The notes: generated from the letters alone by a model not told the origin. DNA of 64,000 bases from Sphagnum compactum (GCA_965153455.1 OZ234504.1:6696001-6760000); one strand, 5' to 3'; shown: positions 1 through 13,331, counted from the stretch's first letter. A program made the numbers and translations.

Positions 1-3000
1 CGAAAGCCAATGTCCAAAAAGCTTCTAAGTTGTGGTAAACCTTCAACACAACTTTGGAGGTTGTCTCTTGTAAGTTGTTTCTTTCCAATTGTGCATGCCT
101 TTTAGTACCTTTTTAGCTTTTCTCACTAATTTCAAAACAAATTTATGTAAATTTATTTTTTGTCCATTCATGTGCATAGTGAATTAATACATCTTTCATT
201 TCATTTTTACAATGTTACAAACCTATATATTTCCTACCCAAAAAATGGAAACTCACATAGATTTGTGTAATTGTGCAATAGGATTTGAATAAAAAAAGGC
301 ATAAGAAAGATTGGCTCAAAGGGAAAGTTATATCTTACAACAAATTGAAGACCCATAAGTGTCAAAAAATTGTATCACAAATTATGAAAAAGACTTCACA
401 CCATCAAGTGTCAAATAGAGTATGCAAACAAGAAATTTCATCTCATAAGGTTTCCATCTCCAAAAAGTCTTGCACAAGATCATGTTCTCAAGTCCAAATT
501 AGAAGTTCAAGTATCTTGCCCTTGCAAGCATTGGAACCCCCTATCAAACATTTGAGGAAAAAACGAAAAAAGTTAATACAATCTTTAGAACACAAATTGG
601 TAAATGGATTAAATAATGAAAGTGAGCCTAAAAGTTTGTTTTCTATTTCTTCAAATGAAACAAGCTTTACTAAACATCATAACAAATACATGAAAGTTGG
701 TGCAAAATCAAATCGGATTCAATCTATAACAAAATGTCAAGATCGCAAGATGTACTTAGCCATGGCCAAAAAGGTTTCACATAAATATGAACTTGCTATA
801 TCACTTAAGGCAAAGAAAAAAACCTCAATCAGAAAAGCAACACAAAAACTTGAAACAGATATTACCCATCCCAAAAAATGTGCAATAATGAACAATACAA
901 AAACAATTCAACATAAAATTCCACTTCCATTATCAATTCTAAAAAGTACTTGTTCTAAAGAGAAAGAAGTGAAGTTTTGTGATCGAAGAAGTGAAGAGAA
1001 AAACACAATCCAAAGAAATACAATATGTGATATGGTTCAAGCTCAAGTTGAATCAATACTAGAACAAAAACAAGAAAATTTGCCCAAGATAGAAGTAAAG
1101 CATGCAACAATCATATCTGGAAGTTCAACATTTAGTAACAATGGGGAAGAGGCCAAAGTATCATGTGCTACAACTCGAGGTAGTGTATCAAAATATTGTG
1201 AACAATCAAGTTCACACAAGGAAGAAAATTACTTGAAGGCCACTAGTGGGGATGAAATTCATGAAAAGGTTCATGAAGGCATCAACAAAAGGAAAATTGA
1301 CCTAGATTCCAAGGTCACAACTAATTGGCACAATGATGCAAACAATTGCGTTGATGATACCCATATCTCAAACTTTGAGAATGTTCAAGCTTGCCATCAA
1401 GTAATTAACAAAACCCTGAGCCTTAAAGGAAATTTGCTTATTGATCTTTCATGAGAACCTCCAAGTAAACCTTATGAAACAACTTCATGTTCATATAACA
1501 CCACCATTTAAAATGTTTAATTATGAATATACTCAAGCAAAAAAAAAATGCTTGTCTTGCAATGATAAATCATAATTGATCAAAGTTATTCAAATATAAT
1601 GTTTCACATTTTCACCTAAATCAATGTTGAACTTTAAAATCAAAATGTACTAGTTCATGATGTAATAAATAATCACATGAATTTATTTATGTGAATTTAT
1701 TTTTGGCAGTGTGGGCAAAACATTTTCGATTTTGCAGCACCTTGTAGCAAGGAGGCTAAAAACAATTCAATATGTTTGCAAAAAGTTTGCCCCCATTGTC
1801 TTTTGAATAGGTGAGGGTGGATAATGACATAGAAGCTATATATAAGTGTTATTTTTTTTGGGCTAAAAAGGTCAAAAATTGCACAAAAATGTTTCATAGA
1901 GAAAACAATATCTTAATTAAATAATCTAAATACTAAAACTGTGAGTTAAGTTAGTACGCATAAATGCCACAACTACAAATGCATTCACCATGTTATGAAC
2001 AATTCTAATACTAATTTTGCAATGCAACATTCTTTTTCTCCATGCCTATAATTCATGTTGAAAATAGTTATTTGACCAAATTGTAAATTTATGTGTTGTC
2101 ATGACAAATTCATTATGCATACCAAGGTTTCATATGTGTAGAGCTTTTATCTTTCTTGATCATAAAGAATGAGTAACAATTACATGTACCTATTTATTCC
2201 ACCAAGAAAGGAATATCCAAGAATTATAAAATAATTTCCAAAGTAGATTTATAAGTTCATATTTGTTAATTTACCTTTGATCAACCCAAAGAAATAGTGA
2301 AATTTAATTATATTAAATCACTTTGGAATTGCAATTGCAATTATTTCCCTTTTGATCATTTGAAAATTGAAATGTAGAGGAAACCAACTTGGTGTGGCCC
2401 TCACAAGGCCGTTGGTGCATACAAGAGTAACAAGTCTTGGATCTTCAACTTCATTATTAAAACAAAACAATGACATTCATGTTGACATCCAGGTTTTCCC
2501 TATACATAAATAGGTTTTCTTGCTAACTTTGTAAAGGCCAAGTGTGGTTCTTGTTTATTTATTTTCATATTGCTTTATATCTATCCTAAGATCACATTTT
2601 GGTGTTTTGATAATTTTGAATTTGTGAAAATAATATTTAATGTGCATGATATGCAATTTTATAACTTTGATAGCAATTTCAAAAATGGGTACACATAAGA
2701 AGAGTACATATCTAGTCACATATTTTTTGAGCTGATAGTTTGATGTGAACAATGATATTTTAAAATTCAATTATCTAATATTAATGAGCATAAGGGGCTT
2801 TTATTAATTAAAACATGATTATACAAAAACCATAAAAAGCTATATATTACTTGTATCTAGATAATATTTAATATTATAAAGGTCAATTTGCCCAAGCCAT
2901 GTTCAAATAGAAACATAAAAATGTATAGTTCAACATGCTAATGAAAGTAGATGTCACGACATATGGCTGATGTGGGTTTTGGGTATTTAACTAATGTGTC

Positions 3001-6000
3001 CACACAATACAAATTTGCATTATTACACATTTCACATTACAAGTATTTATTTGCAAATGTTAATATATCAAGTAGGATTCACACTAAAGTGAATTTAGAA
3101 ATTTCACATAATAAACTTTTGATCAAACTAATAATAAAAAATTTGTAACCTATTGTATGAATCCAATTCCATTAGAGGTGGATTATTAATGTTGGATTGA
3201 ATTTTGAAAAATCACTTTGATAATGGGATAATGTTGAAAGCATGGGTTTACCAACATTGGATATAACAATCTTTTCTCACTATACTTGTCTTATGGTGGT
3301 ATGGTTTGACATTCTAGTGTGTTGTTCCAAACCACTTTGTCATATTAATGTTTTCCATGGAATTCTCACTTAAATGTCTTCCTTTAGGAAAGTGACCAAG
3401 CTTGTGATGCATTTGAAGTTGATGATGACAAAGGGCAAGATCCTATTATGACATTGATGGAAAGAAAAACATGTAAAAATGTCAATATTGCAAATCCTAG
3501 CATGGACACGGTAGAGGACCAAGTCCCAATCACAAATTTGGAGGAAATAAACATTTTGGAAGTTCGGGACATAGTGACATTAACATCCCAAATGGCTAAT
3601 GTGGATGGATTACCGCAAGAATTGCTCAAAACTTCAAAGTCGGACATTAAAACACCAAAAAGACCTTCAAGAATTCTACCACATTTATATCAGGTTAGCA
3701 TGTACATATGTATATAATGTCAAAATCATGTTCTATATTAAACAAGTTTATGTAATGATCTCATGTGAATGACACATGTATCTTTGAGACAATGTTCTCA
3801 GAATCACAAATGGTGTGAAGAAGTAGAGAATGAAGAAGAAATCTTGTGGCCCAAAGGAGAACCATTGACAAATGTTAGCGGCATTGAACTTCCGGGAAAT
3901 GCTATTGGGCTATCCTTGCAATTGGTAGAGTTTTGTTGTGCGTTTGGCAAGGTATTAAAGCCAGGCCTATAGTTAGAATTTTGTTCAACTTTTAAATGAC
4001 TTTTATAACTACATTGTGGTTGTCAATTTTGGCACATGTCACATAATATTACATGGCCAAATGTACTAGAAATGCAAAATTAAATAAGAAAGAAGGTCAC
4101 ATAACCCCAACAAGTGTTAAAGGGTTTTTAAAACAAGATTATTAAGATTCAATAGGTGATGCAACTTTGGGTCATTAGAATGTATTTGAATGTTGACCTT
4201 GTCAAAAAATGAAATTGGATGTTGATCTTGGATGTTCTAGATTGTTCATGTGAAACAAGGGGAAGTTGAAAAGGTCTTGCGGGAAATTGCAAAAGGTTGT
4301 AGTGTAAGGCGTGGGGCACAATCACAACTTGTTCGACTCCATGTCGAACTATTGTCTATCATATTAGATGAATCCAATGAGCAGTATGTATTTTTCCAAC
4401 CTTACATGAATATATTTATGAGAACCAAAACAATCATTTCATTCTCTTATGCATGAACTTCAATTTTTTTCTTATACAAATCAAAATTTAAAAAACATTC
4501 TTGATTTACGTGGATTACTTTGCTATATTGTACTTGCATGTTATTAAATGGATTAATGATTAGGTCAAAGAAGGGGATTCAAGAGGGACTTGGGCCTTGT
4601 AGTGGCAAGATCCAAGTGGAGTTGATGCAATTTTGATGATACTTGTCAAAGTCAAATTGATAGATTTCTTGTCATTGCAGATGTAATGTGACATATAGTG
4701 CAACAAGCAAGAATTCATGGCTAGAAGTTCTAAGAAAACATCTATGCAAGAAATCATGCACAGGCTATGCAGAGAGTAAGAACAAGATTTTTGGTGACAA
4801 TCAAATCCATGCAGATGTCAATCCATCTTCTTCTTCAACATCCTTCTTGGGCTCTATGTCAACATCATGTCACACAACATTATTCCCAAAAGGAATGGAA
4901 GGGTTTGCTAAAGCTCTAGGACATGGAGTGGAGGGGTATTCAAGTCTCGAGATTTACGAAAAGTTGCAGCTTCTCATATTACTTTGTGATGATGTTCTCT
5001 CCACCACGTACGTACGATTGAACAACCTATTGATAAATTCAATTTTTTTGTGTGTAGCATTATTGTTAGTCATTTCCAAATTCCCAAAGTTCTTATACCA
5101 TCTAATTTGTGTATTATAATATCACTAAGTAAATTTATATAAAAAGTCTAGTATGATATTGTTCAAGGGTTTAATCATGTACCTTTGATGTGTGAGAGCA
5201 TTTTTGAAGTAATTGTGGTTCTTAAAGGTGCTTGATAAACAAATTGGAAACTAAATTACAGAACAATCATGCTAAAGAATTTACTTTTGCAGGGTTGCAA
5301 GGGAGCATATTGATTTGGTAATTGCTGAAGTTGAGGGTAGCAAAAAGGACCAAAGAGAAGAGGCATTTGCAGCAAGAAAAGAGGTGCTATATTGGCGTAA
5401 TGTTCACTGTCTTGTGCAAAATGATTAGGATACTCGGAAACCAATCCAACATCATGTGGCTATGCCCGACACCTAACAAATTATAGAGATAACCCATGAT
5501 ATGCAGGGTCTCTAGTAGTTGGATTTTCTAACCAGTATGGGAAATTTGGTTGGAGTGGGGAGGAAATTTACACAGAAATGAAAAGCCTGTGCACAATTCA
5601 TTCATTCTCCAAAAAACTACATACAAGAACATAAAGTAAATTGTGAACACATCAATGCAAATTTGTGCTTATGAAGTCTTGTATGTTTTGGTTAGGCAAA
5701 ACAAAAAGAAGCAGAATTACTGCAATTCGTGGAAGAAACCAGAAATTCAGGGCAATTGTTGTCTCCCAAACAACAATCAACCCATCTTGAGAAGCTGAGA
5801 GCGAAGGTAGAACTTGCAAAAGCCATGGTGGCAGCAGTTGAAGCCACAGGCTCAATAAGTTGTGACAAAAGAGGTGCACTTGCTGCCGCCTTCTCCCCTC
5901 ACAGAAGCTCCATTTTGATGCACTCAACACTCTTCAACCATTATGTAGCAGGAGGCAAAAAGGTGATGAAAAACTGGAACATCCAGCCACATGAGTACTA

Positions 6001-7637
6001 CTACCAAAGGAAGTTTTAAGAAACAATACGTACACAAGATTTAAAACAAAATTGTTTGATGTCTGAGTTTCGTTATTCACTTGTGAGGACAAAACCAATA
6101 CCACCATAAACCCTAAACCCATGAGCACAATTATTAGTGGTATCAATCATTATGTTCTCACTTATGAGGATGAAACTGATAATATCACACTAGACCTTAA
6201 ACCCATGAGCACAATTAGTGGTATTGATCATCATTCGCTCACTAGTGAGTATTAAACCAATTTACCATCCTAAACCCTAAACCCATGAGCAGAATTGGTT
6301 GGTGGTATTGCTCTTCATGTGTCATCATCCTCTCCTAGCAGAAACCTTCACCCAGATCATGCATCAATTCAATTCTCAAACATATTAAAACTTTTTGGAA
6401 AGTTGCAGGAGGTCCAAGATGTGATGCAATGAGGACAGAAGCGATTGTTTGGGATACAACATTGCCCGGAATTATAAGTGCATGTTGGAAGTTGAAAGGT
6501 GTAGATGATCATGAAGTTGTTGTGGTTCAAGGTATCCTACTGTCATTCATTAATTTAATCAAAAATTGTATCTTTCTTGCTTGGGCAACACACTCTCTCT
6601 TTTTTTCCCCCTCTGAAGAACTTAGATCCAAGCTTAAAAATTGTAGCTGAAGAATGCAAGTTTCTCTGGTGGATCCATGGGTGGATCTGGCTCTTGTGTT
6701 GTCGCATGATGTCCATAGTTTTGAGGAGTAAATTGTTGTTGTCTTACCAGAAATTGATCAGCATGTGGAAGGATTTGGAGAGTCGGAGAAATGGAGTGTG
6801 TTATCACAGGAAGATGAAGAAGCTTTGGCTGCTTGTCTTGCTCAACGAAAGTAAATTAAGCTCTGGCTGCTTCAACCCTTAAATCTTTATTTTTTGTTGT
6901 GGTCATGAATGGTGTTAAGTGAATTCAGGAAATTTCCATCAGAATCATATTGAAATTCAGGTGCCCATCAGAATGAGTTTCCTTTCCAAATGATACAGTT
7001 CTTAGAATTGGACTTCAGAATGTCAAATCGCATGTTTTTGAAGTTGGAAGTTTTCATGAATTATTTGTGTAAGTAGATGTGAAGATCATGTGTTGTTGGT
7101 GGTGCTGGTGTACAATGTATGGAAGTTTTGTTTACGAATCTAATTTCCATTTGCAGAAGACAAAAGATTGTGAAAAAGCCACGCAGCAGCAGCAGCTGCT
7201 GTAGATCACGCACTCTGCAAGCTGCTGCAATGGTGACATCAGCTGAAGGAGTGGCCATCCCATCTCCGCCATCTCCATCCTTGAATTCTGTTGAAGCTGC
7301 ATGTGACGACTGGGATAATAATAATAATAGTAATATGGTATCCTTTAATCCAGTTGAAATCATGTCCAACATTGCAGCAGCAGCAGCAGCAACAACTATG
7401 AATTTGGATGTTGAAATTGATGAGATTCCAGCTCCTGCTGCTGAGGATGACAATAATCTTGACATCTTTCAAACCACCACCACCACCACCACTACCACCA
7501 CCACCAAAGATGATGCAGATCAAACCCAGCAGCAGCAGCTCTGCCCTTCTTCAACTGGTCAGAAGCCTGAGGAACAAAGTCTTATAATAACAACAACTGG
7601 CGACGAAGATGAATGCATTAGATCTTCACCTTCATGA
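1..7637 (+). CDS. CDCA7-like / zf-4CXXC_R1-type protein, 3' part (5' end outside window); possibly degenerate
   Basis: Spliced gene entering from the left edge. Proposed exons: 1-69, 282-1400, 3388-3693, 3802-3951, 4241-4383, 4564-4620, 4681-5007, 5293-5383, 5696-5962, 6409-6531, about 6627-6850 and 7157-7637. Every join up to 5962 keeps phase; the donor at 70 reads GTAAGT. Exon 2 encodes a basic Lys/Ser-rich linker. Exons 4-5 carry the DDT/WHIM-like core seen after the zinc finger in plant CDCA7-like proteins (GEPLTNVSGIELPG, LVEFCCAFGK, then GEVEKVLREI and LHVELLSIIL). Exon 7 continues with NSWLEVLRKHL and KLQLLILLCDDVLSTT, and exons 8-9 are a charged helical stretch. Exon 10 has the AMRTEAIVWD...WKLKG block. 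The last exon is Gln/Thr/Ala-rich. The family zinc finger would lie upstream. Family members are chromatin-linked nuclear proteins; that role here is by homology. Exons 9 to 10 do not join in phase and exon 11 holds lesions, so a pseudogene is possible. Confidence 0.62.
5963..6408 (+). repeat. Intron with three diverged ~82-bp tandem units carrying telomere-like CCCTAAACCC
   Basis: Within this putative intron, three units lie head to tail at about 6066-6150, 6151-6232 and 6233-6313. Each has a TTCACTTGTGAGGA-like start, then AAACCCATGAGCA and GTGGTAT. Units 1 and 3 contain CCTAAACCC, a plant telomere-type word; unit 2 has it degraded. The flanking exons are the pair whose phases do not match, so a small exon could be missing or eroded here. 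Confidence 0.6.
6627..6850 (+). pseudogene. Lesion-bearing exon of the CDCA7-like gene (apparent frameshift plus in-frame TAA)
   Basis: Coding signal runs through this exon but switches frame. It begins in the frame giving DPSLKIVAEECKF. Near 6668 the conserved reading passes to the next frame, DPWVDLALVLSHDVHSFEE, as if one base were missing. A TAA at 6729-6731 then interrupts that frame just before IVVVLPEIDQHVEGFG. The frame stays open to a donor at 6851, and its phase joins the last exon at 7157 correctly to give AQRK then RQKIVKK. Two lesions in one exon suggest decay or assembly error. I could not place a normal-length intron that removes both: the only GT..AG pairs near the stop would be about 23-50 nt long. 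Confidence 0.5.
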
Positions 7638-9380
7638 GCTACAATTATTACAAAGGAGTGCCAATCCTTGCAATTCTTCAACCTACTTTATGTTCGATCC
7701 AGATAAAGAAGAAAAACATGAAAAAACAAGAGAAAACATGATTCAAAAAAGACATGAAATTTACATGTCTTGAATTCATTTCAGAACATTTCAGAAGAGT
7801 CACGGGTGGATACTCAGACTTATCTATCTATCTCTATATATATATATCTATATATTAAAATGCATTAGTTTTCCTGATCAGATGAAACAAAGTCTTTTGC
7901 ATTGGATGAGTCATTCATGCATCAGTCTATAGTACCCGGAAGACTATGAGTGACCTGAGAGGAGTTGCACACCTATGTATGTATGTATGTATGTATGTAG
8001 TGGGCCTTTTTCTTTTCTGAAGATCATGACTTGGCTTGAATCTTTTTTCTTGCTTGTTGCTTGCACCATGATTCAATTTAGATCTATGTGAAGCAGTTGT
8101 AGAAGAACTACTACTGTGAGTGTGTGTGCGCGTGCGCATGTGTATACAAGTTCAGGGTTTCCAAGTTTAGGGTTTATAGTAGTGTTTCCAAGTCGAGGGT
8201 TGCGGGTTTCCAAAGTTTGTGGTTTTCAAGTTTTTTCCTTCATCTGGCCACCAGAATGATAATCATGCCAGATGAATGCATGCTTGCAAGGTTGTGGGTT
8301 TCCAAAGTTTGTGGTTTTCAAGTTTTTTCCTTCATCTGGCCACCGAATGATAATCATGCCAGATGAATGCATGCTTGCAATTTTGTTTGATTGGGCTAAA
8401 CATGCCAACTTGGTACTGGTATTGAGTCTTTTTTTCTGAACTTTCACATGAGCTTGGCCCTGGTAATAGGGGGTCCAAGGCTGATTTTTGGCTGGTATGT
8501 GACAAGTATAATACTAGTGTGGGCTGATTATCAAAAGAAGAAACTGATTGATTATCAATGAGGGTATCAACCGTGTTATTAACAACTTATGAGTCAGTTT
8601 TATATATGAATTTTTGATAACTGATTAAATTGGTAATCGTCTACTATTGGAATTTCCAAACCCTATACCCATATCTAGGGTTTGTAGATACCACTGGTGT
8701 GGTTATTTTGAATCTATTTAGAGACTCCAGTCCTTCCCAACACCCGAGAGAATCAACCCGATTCTTTAAAAAAAATTATTTTAGGTTTACAATACCCAAC
8801 CAGGGTATCATATTTTAAATTTTTTTTCAGATAGGGTAGTTTTCACAAATGTGATAACAACCGGTTTATGATGTAATTGCAAGTGCAAACAAAATTATCT
8901 TTTTTCAAGAGGCATTGCAATTACATCATTCAGGAAGAGTTCACACATTGTATTTTCACTTATCATATTATTTTTATTTTTATGAGATTGGACCATTTTC
9001 AATTTTCATTTAAGAATGCAACTTTAAGATTGAAAAAAATACCAAATAGACAATGTATGGTAAACCAAAACATCAAAACTTGCCTTCCAACTTAAAATGG
9101 AAGCATTTATAAAATGATTTATAAATTTTGACAATTTTTTTGTAAGCATATGTAAATGTTAATGTTGGACTCCTTTAAGAATTCTGGCAAATAATAATAA
9201 TAAATAATTTTTTTATTAAACAACCAAAAAATACCATCTTTGACAAAATAAAAATAAAAACAAGAATTAGAACAAAAGAAAAGAATGAAAAAAAAATGAA
9301 AAACGATACTAAAAAACAAACAAGTGGAAACACTCTTTTTTTTCGCTTTTTTTTCCAATCACAAAGGAGTTTTGCCACTT
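7638..9380. other. Spacer after the CDCA7-like gene
   Basis: The probable 3' untranslated region and AT-rich spacer. It holds a (TATG)n run at about 7974-8000, a GT-rich stretch near 8113-8142, a 92-bp tandem duplication (listed separately) and no reading frame I can connect to a protein family. Confidence 0.6.
8198..8380. repeat. Two-copy 92-bp direct tandem repeat
   Basis: Two adjacent copies begin near 8198 and 8290. Both contain GGGTTTCCAAAGTTTGTGG, then CTTCATCTGGCCACC and GATGAATGCATGCTTGCA. They are nearly identical (one base missing after CCACC in copy 2), so the duplication is recent. Confidence 0.9.
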
Positions 9381-10170
9381 GCACAAAATAATGAGAGGGG
9401 TAAGTACCTCACCATGACATAAACAACACAACAAATTGGCATTAACACCAACAATGCAATAAAGTAACAACAACACTAGAAGTGGTAAATGCTGATGGTG
9501 GGTATTTGGTAGCCATAGGCATATAACAATGTGATGGACCACCAATTTGCCACTTGCAAGATGATGGAGATGGGGTAGTACCTCACCAAAACACATACAA
9601 CAAAATTACCAACCAACAGTGCAAAGGAACAATGTGAAGGATCAATAAGAACAATAGAAGGGAGTTTAAGTGGGTACCTAGGAATAATGTGATGGACTAA
9701 CACCAACACTAACAACATGATGAACCAGTAACAAAAGTAGTGCAACAAACTAACATTAACACCAACAACACAATGAATTAACAACACAATATGATGAACT
9801 AACAACAATACTAACATGATGAATTAACACACAATGCAACAAACTAATAGCAATAGTAACATGATGAACCAATGACACTAGTAATGTGACAAACCAATAA
9901 CAACACAAGCAATGCAATGAATTTGTAGCATAAGTAGTGCGATGAACTAGTAACAACACAAGCAATGTGTCAACCCATTAGCACAAGCAACACGATGAAC
10001 CAACAACAACACAAGTAATGTGACAAACCAATAACATTATCAATGCAACAAACTAGTAGCACTAGCAACATGACAAACCAACAACAACACCAACAATGTA
10101 ACAAATTAGCACCATTGGAGCAATAACACTAGCAATGTGATGAATGAGCAACATTAACCAACATTCATTG
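9381..10170. repeat. Degenerate minisatellite of alternating 25- and 28-bp units
   Basis: The clearest part is about 9700-10120, where units such as GACAAACCAATAACAACACA followed by AGCAATGC repeat with period 25 or 28. The difference is one extra ACA triplet. Each unit has the skeleton AACYARTARCA then CWAGCAAYGY. The left portion is more diverged. Open frames here, mostly on the - strand, are by-products of the repeat and not genes. Confidence 0.8.
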
Positions 10171-10210
10171 CATTGTTAGTGTTGTTAAATCGATTCATCA
10201 CATTGCTAGT
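10128..10210. repeat. 18-bp perfect inverted repeat at the minisatellite edge
   Basis: ACTAGCAATGTGATGAAT at 10128-10145 is followed by its exact reverse complement at 10193-10210, with 47 bases between. The right arm is an inverted minisatellite unit, so the array turns around here. Direct-orientation units reappear at about 10590-10680. Confidence 0.85.
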
Positions 10211-10865
10211 TTTCACGCAATAAAAAGAAGAACAAGAAAAGGAAAAGAAAACACAACGATGGAAACTAAAAAGCTCAAACCCTAATATATACTCATATTC
10301 ACTAGTAACTTTCTCCCCTTTTGCCTTTTGTTCATGGTAACCACTGGATTTATCGAATCCACAAATTACATTTACCGAATTCCCCCTGTTCTTGTTTTCA
10401 TCTTTGATTTTACCGTATTGATCGATCCATGTGACCAATAAGAGTCGTTGGATTCGGTTTGGGTGAAGGCTATTAGACGGTCCAATCGAGTGAAAGTCAT
10501 GCTAGGATGCGGAAGGGACAACTGTAATTCGTCCGATACTGGGATCGAATGGGCTGAATGTGGCTTGCATTTTTGTGGAGGAGAAATGGATATAATAACT
10601 AAACCAACACCATCACAAGCAACACAATGAACCAACATCACTAACAACGTAAATGAGCAACATGAACAAACAATGCAAGGAGCAATGCAAAAGAACTAAA
10701 TTAATTATGATTACATAGTGGGTGCCACCTAAGCTTCCCACCTACAAATTAACTTAATTTAATTATTAACTTAAACCCTAAATTAACTTAATTTAGTTAC
10801 TAACTTGAGAACTAGATTTTGGTTATCTCATAGAATTAATTCAAATTTCAAACATGTTTTTAAAA

Positions 10866-10970
10866 AAGTAACGGTTCTCATTAGGTTGGATTCTCAAACC
10901 AATTATCACCATTGGTGATACTAGTTGGTTCTCCTTATGAGATTTGAGAATCCTAATGAAACTGCATAAC
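10866..10970. repeat. MITE-like fold-back element with nested hairpin
   Basis: The outer arms are imperfect inverted copies: CTCATTAGG, a short insert and GGATTCTCAAA on the left; TTTGAGAATCCTAATGA on the right. Inside lies a perfect nested hairpin, TATCACCA-T-TGGTGATA (10905-10921). Confidence 0.6.
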
Positions 10971-13331
10971 ACTAGTCTATTCTAATGTTGGCCAGTTGAA
11001 GAGAACCTTTGATCTTGGTTTCACTATAAAATGTTTTTGGGCTAAGTTTAGGAGCTGTGAGTTTGAGTTCAATTTTTCAAATAATTTTTTTTGAACCTTG
11101 TGACCTTGAATTTTGCACATTTTTTCAATTTGAAGAACTTTTGAATCTACTCCACAAACTAGGTCCAATTTCATGTACACATCACAAGGTCCCCAAATCT
11201 CAATAGTGTTAAGTACGAAGTTTGACAACAAACTAAAATTGAGAATCGTATAGGTACAAAGTTATACAATTGATTTAAACTGATCAATTACTTACAAAGT
11301 TCAAGTTACTTGCCAATTTTTCAAAAGGATCATCTTTCTTACCTAAAAAAATTGAACTTGTGATCAAGATTTTTGTTTCAAGGTAGTGAAATGGGTTCTA
11401 ACCAAAGGTCAGTTCCATGATCTAGTTCTTGTGCTAGTTCCACAATGCAGTTCCAGGTCATAGGAACTTGAATCTGAGAAGTTGAACACTCTAAACTAAG
11501 GAACCTGCTAACATTGGGTTTAATTATTGAAATTGGAAGCAGAACCTTTAAAGAACCCATATTTGTTGGGTGCTTTGTTTAATGGAGTTTGCTAGGGTTT
11601 GATTGTTTTAAGAACTAGAATAGGGTTATTGATTCTATTTAGGTCTAAAATTGGAATCAGAATTGGGGATTTAATTATTTTTTTTGAATAAATAGACTAA
11701 AACTGGGGGCTAATTGGATGTTAATCGGAAATTAACCATCAGTTCCAGTCTAGGATATATTTTACAATATAGTTTAGGATATATTTTGAATTGTGAATTT
11801 GTTTTGGGTGATGGTCCAATCAAAGAGGCCCATCACAAAGAAGTAAAATCAAAATTCTCACTGGGAATGCATGGCACAACTAATTAATGTGAATCAGATT
11901 TATAGGTATCTCCCACAATGTATCTTGTTTTGTGTTGGTGGATGGATGCAAGGTGAAACATGTGCAAAAATAGTTTGCTGTTGGGGTTTCATTGTGTCAA
12001 TCTTTGTACTTGTTTCCTCATCATTTCCTCATTGAATGAGTATTCATTGTGGGCTCCTATCCTATTGCATGAGTGCATTTATGATGGTAGATGGGTATAA
12101 ATCCTAAGCACTGCATTGTGTTTTGTGGCTATATGACAAAAACTATGAGGTCAAGATGAGGTCAGCATGATCAAACTAGGTTGCTCACAAGATGAAACAG
12201 CAAGTAACATTACATAATGCATTCATATGTCTCTTTGTTCACTCTTGGCATGATGGGAGATGGAGGTCACACTAAAATAACATTTTGGGTTTTTAAATAG
12301 AAATAGTTTCCAAAAACAATCCTAGAAAAACCATAATAATTTCTGCAGTTTTATCATCTTTCAACTCCTTATTAATTGGTTCTATCCTTACCATCTTTTG
12401 GGTTTTCATTTGTCTCATTGGACGAGGTAAAACTTATTAGGAAATTATTCTAACAATTTAAGCAAAATCATTAGAATCTACCCATATGGAAAATCATAAT
12501 AAGAAATATTTTGTGACCTCTTGACATCATGAAGACCAATGTGTTGAGCTACCACCAAGCACAACAATAATCATTAGAATGTTTAAAACAAGCACACGAA
12601 GCTTCAAACAAATAGATCCAAGTTTCATACTACTTCACCACTCCCTATTGAATGTTGCTTCCTAAACAAATCAATATACAAACATCAAGTAGTACTAGTG
12701 TGGCTTGTGCTATTGAGCACAATGTATCCTAATATTGAATGAATTTTGCAAGAGCAAATGGTAAATGTTCATTAACCTAAGGCTGAAATCCAAGTTTCAT
12801 CAAAAAATTTGTTTATTCTATTTACAAAAATTACTCAAAAACAAATTATCTCTTGCATATTAGGTCTAAGAAATTACTAAATCACCTCCATGCAACCCTA
12901 GTCATTGAGGGTTTTCCAACAATATGAGGACAATGCCCTAATTTCCCCATTTTTTCAAATTAAATTTTTTTATTGTATTAAAGACAACTTGATTATTCAA
13001 AATTCAATGACTCCTACACTGTTGGCGCCTGTGCTCATTAAGGGCTTATTATACCATGGTTTGAGCATTCAATAGATCACTTGTTTCACTTCAGAGAAGA
13101 GCCTTCAAGCCTTGATGTTGAATCTCATAAAAAAAGGTTGCTTCCCAGGGTATTTTTTTGGTGGCTACATTTTGTCAATTGGCTAAATTCTTTTTGAAAC
13201 TGGCCTAGAAAAATGTTTTCTTTTTTTGGTTTTCTTCTAGTCACCAAATTTCAAATTTTAAAAACTAAAAATTCTTACAAAATTGCTGGATTTCTCTGTT
13301 GGGTTTTAACAACCTGTAGCCAAAAAAGTGA

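Noticed and set aside
6728-6750. 23-nt GT...AG segment as an intron removing the TAA
   Set aside because: Too short for a spliceosomal intron, and its removal does not keep the reading frame.
7061-7523. Overlapping - strand frames
   Set aside because: They mirror the CAG/ACC-rich last exon of the CDCA7-like gene; poly-Cys and poly-Gly runs come from simple repeats.
9309-9965. Hydrophobic - strand frames rich in Val/Leu/His/Cys
   Set aside because: They follow the 25/28-bp minisatellite periodicity and show no conserved domain.
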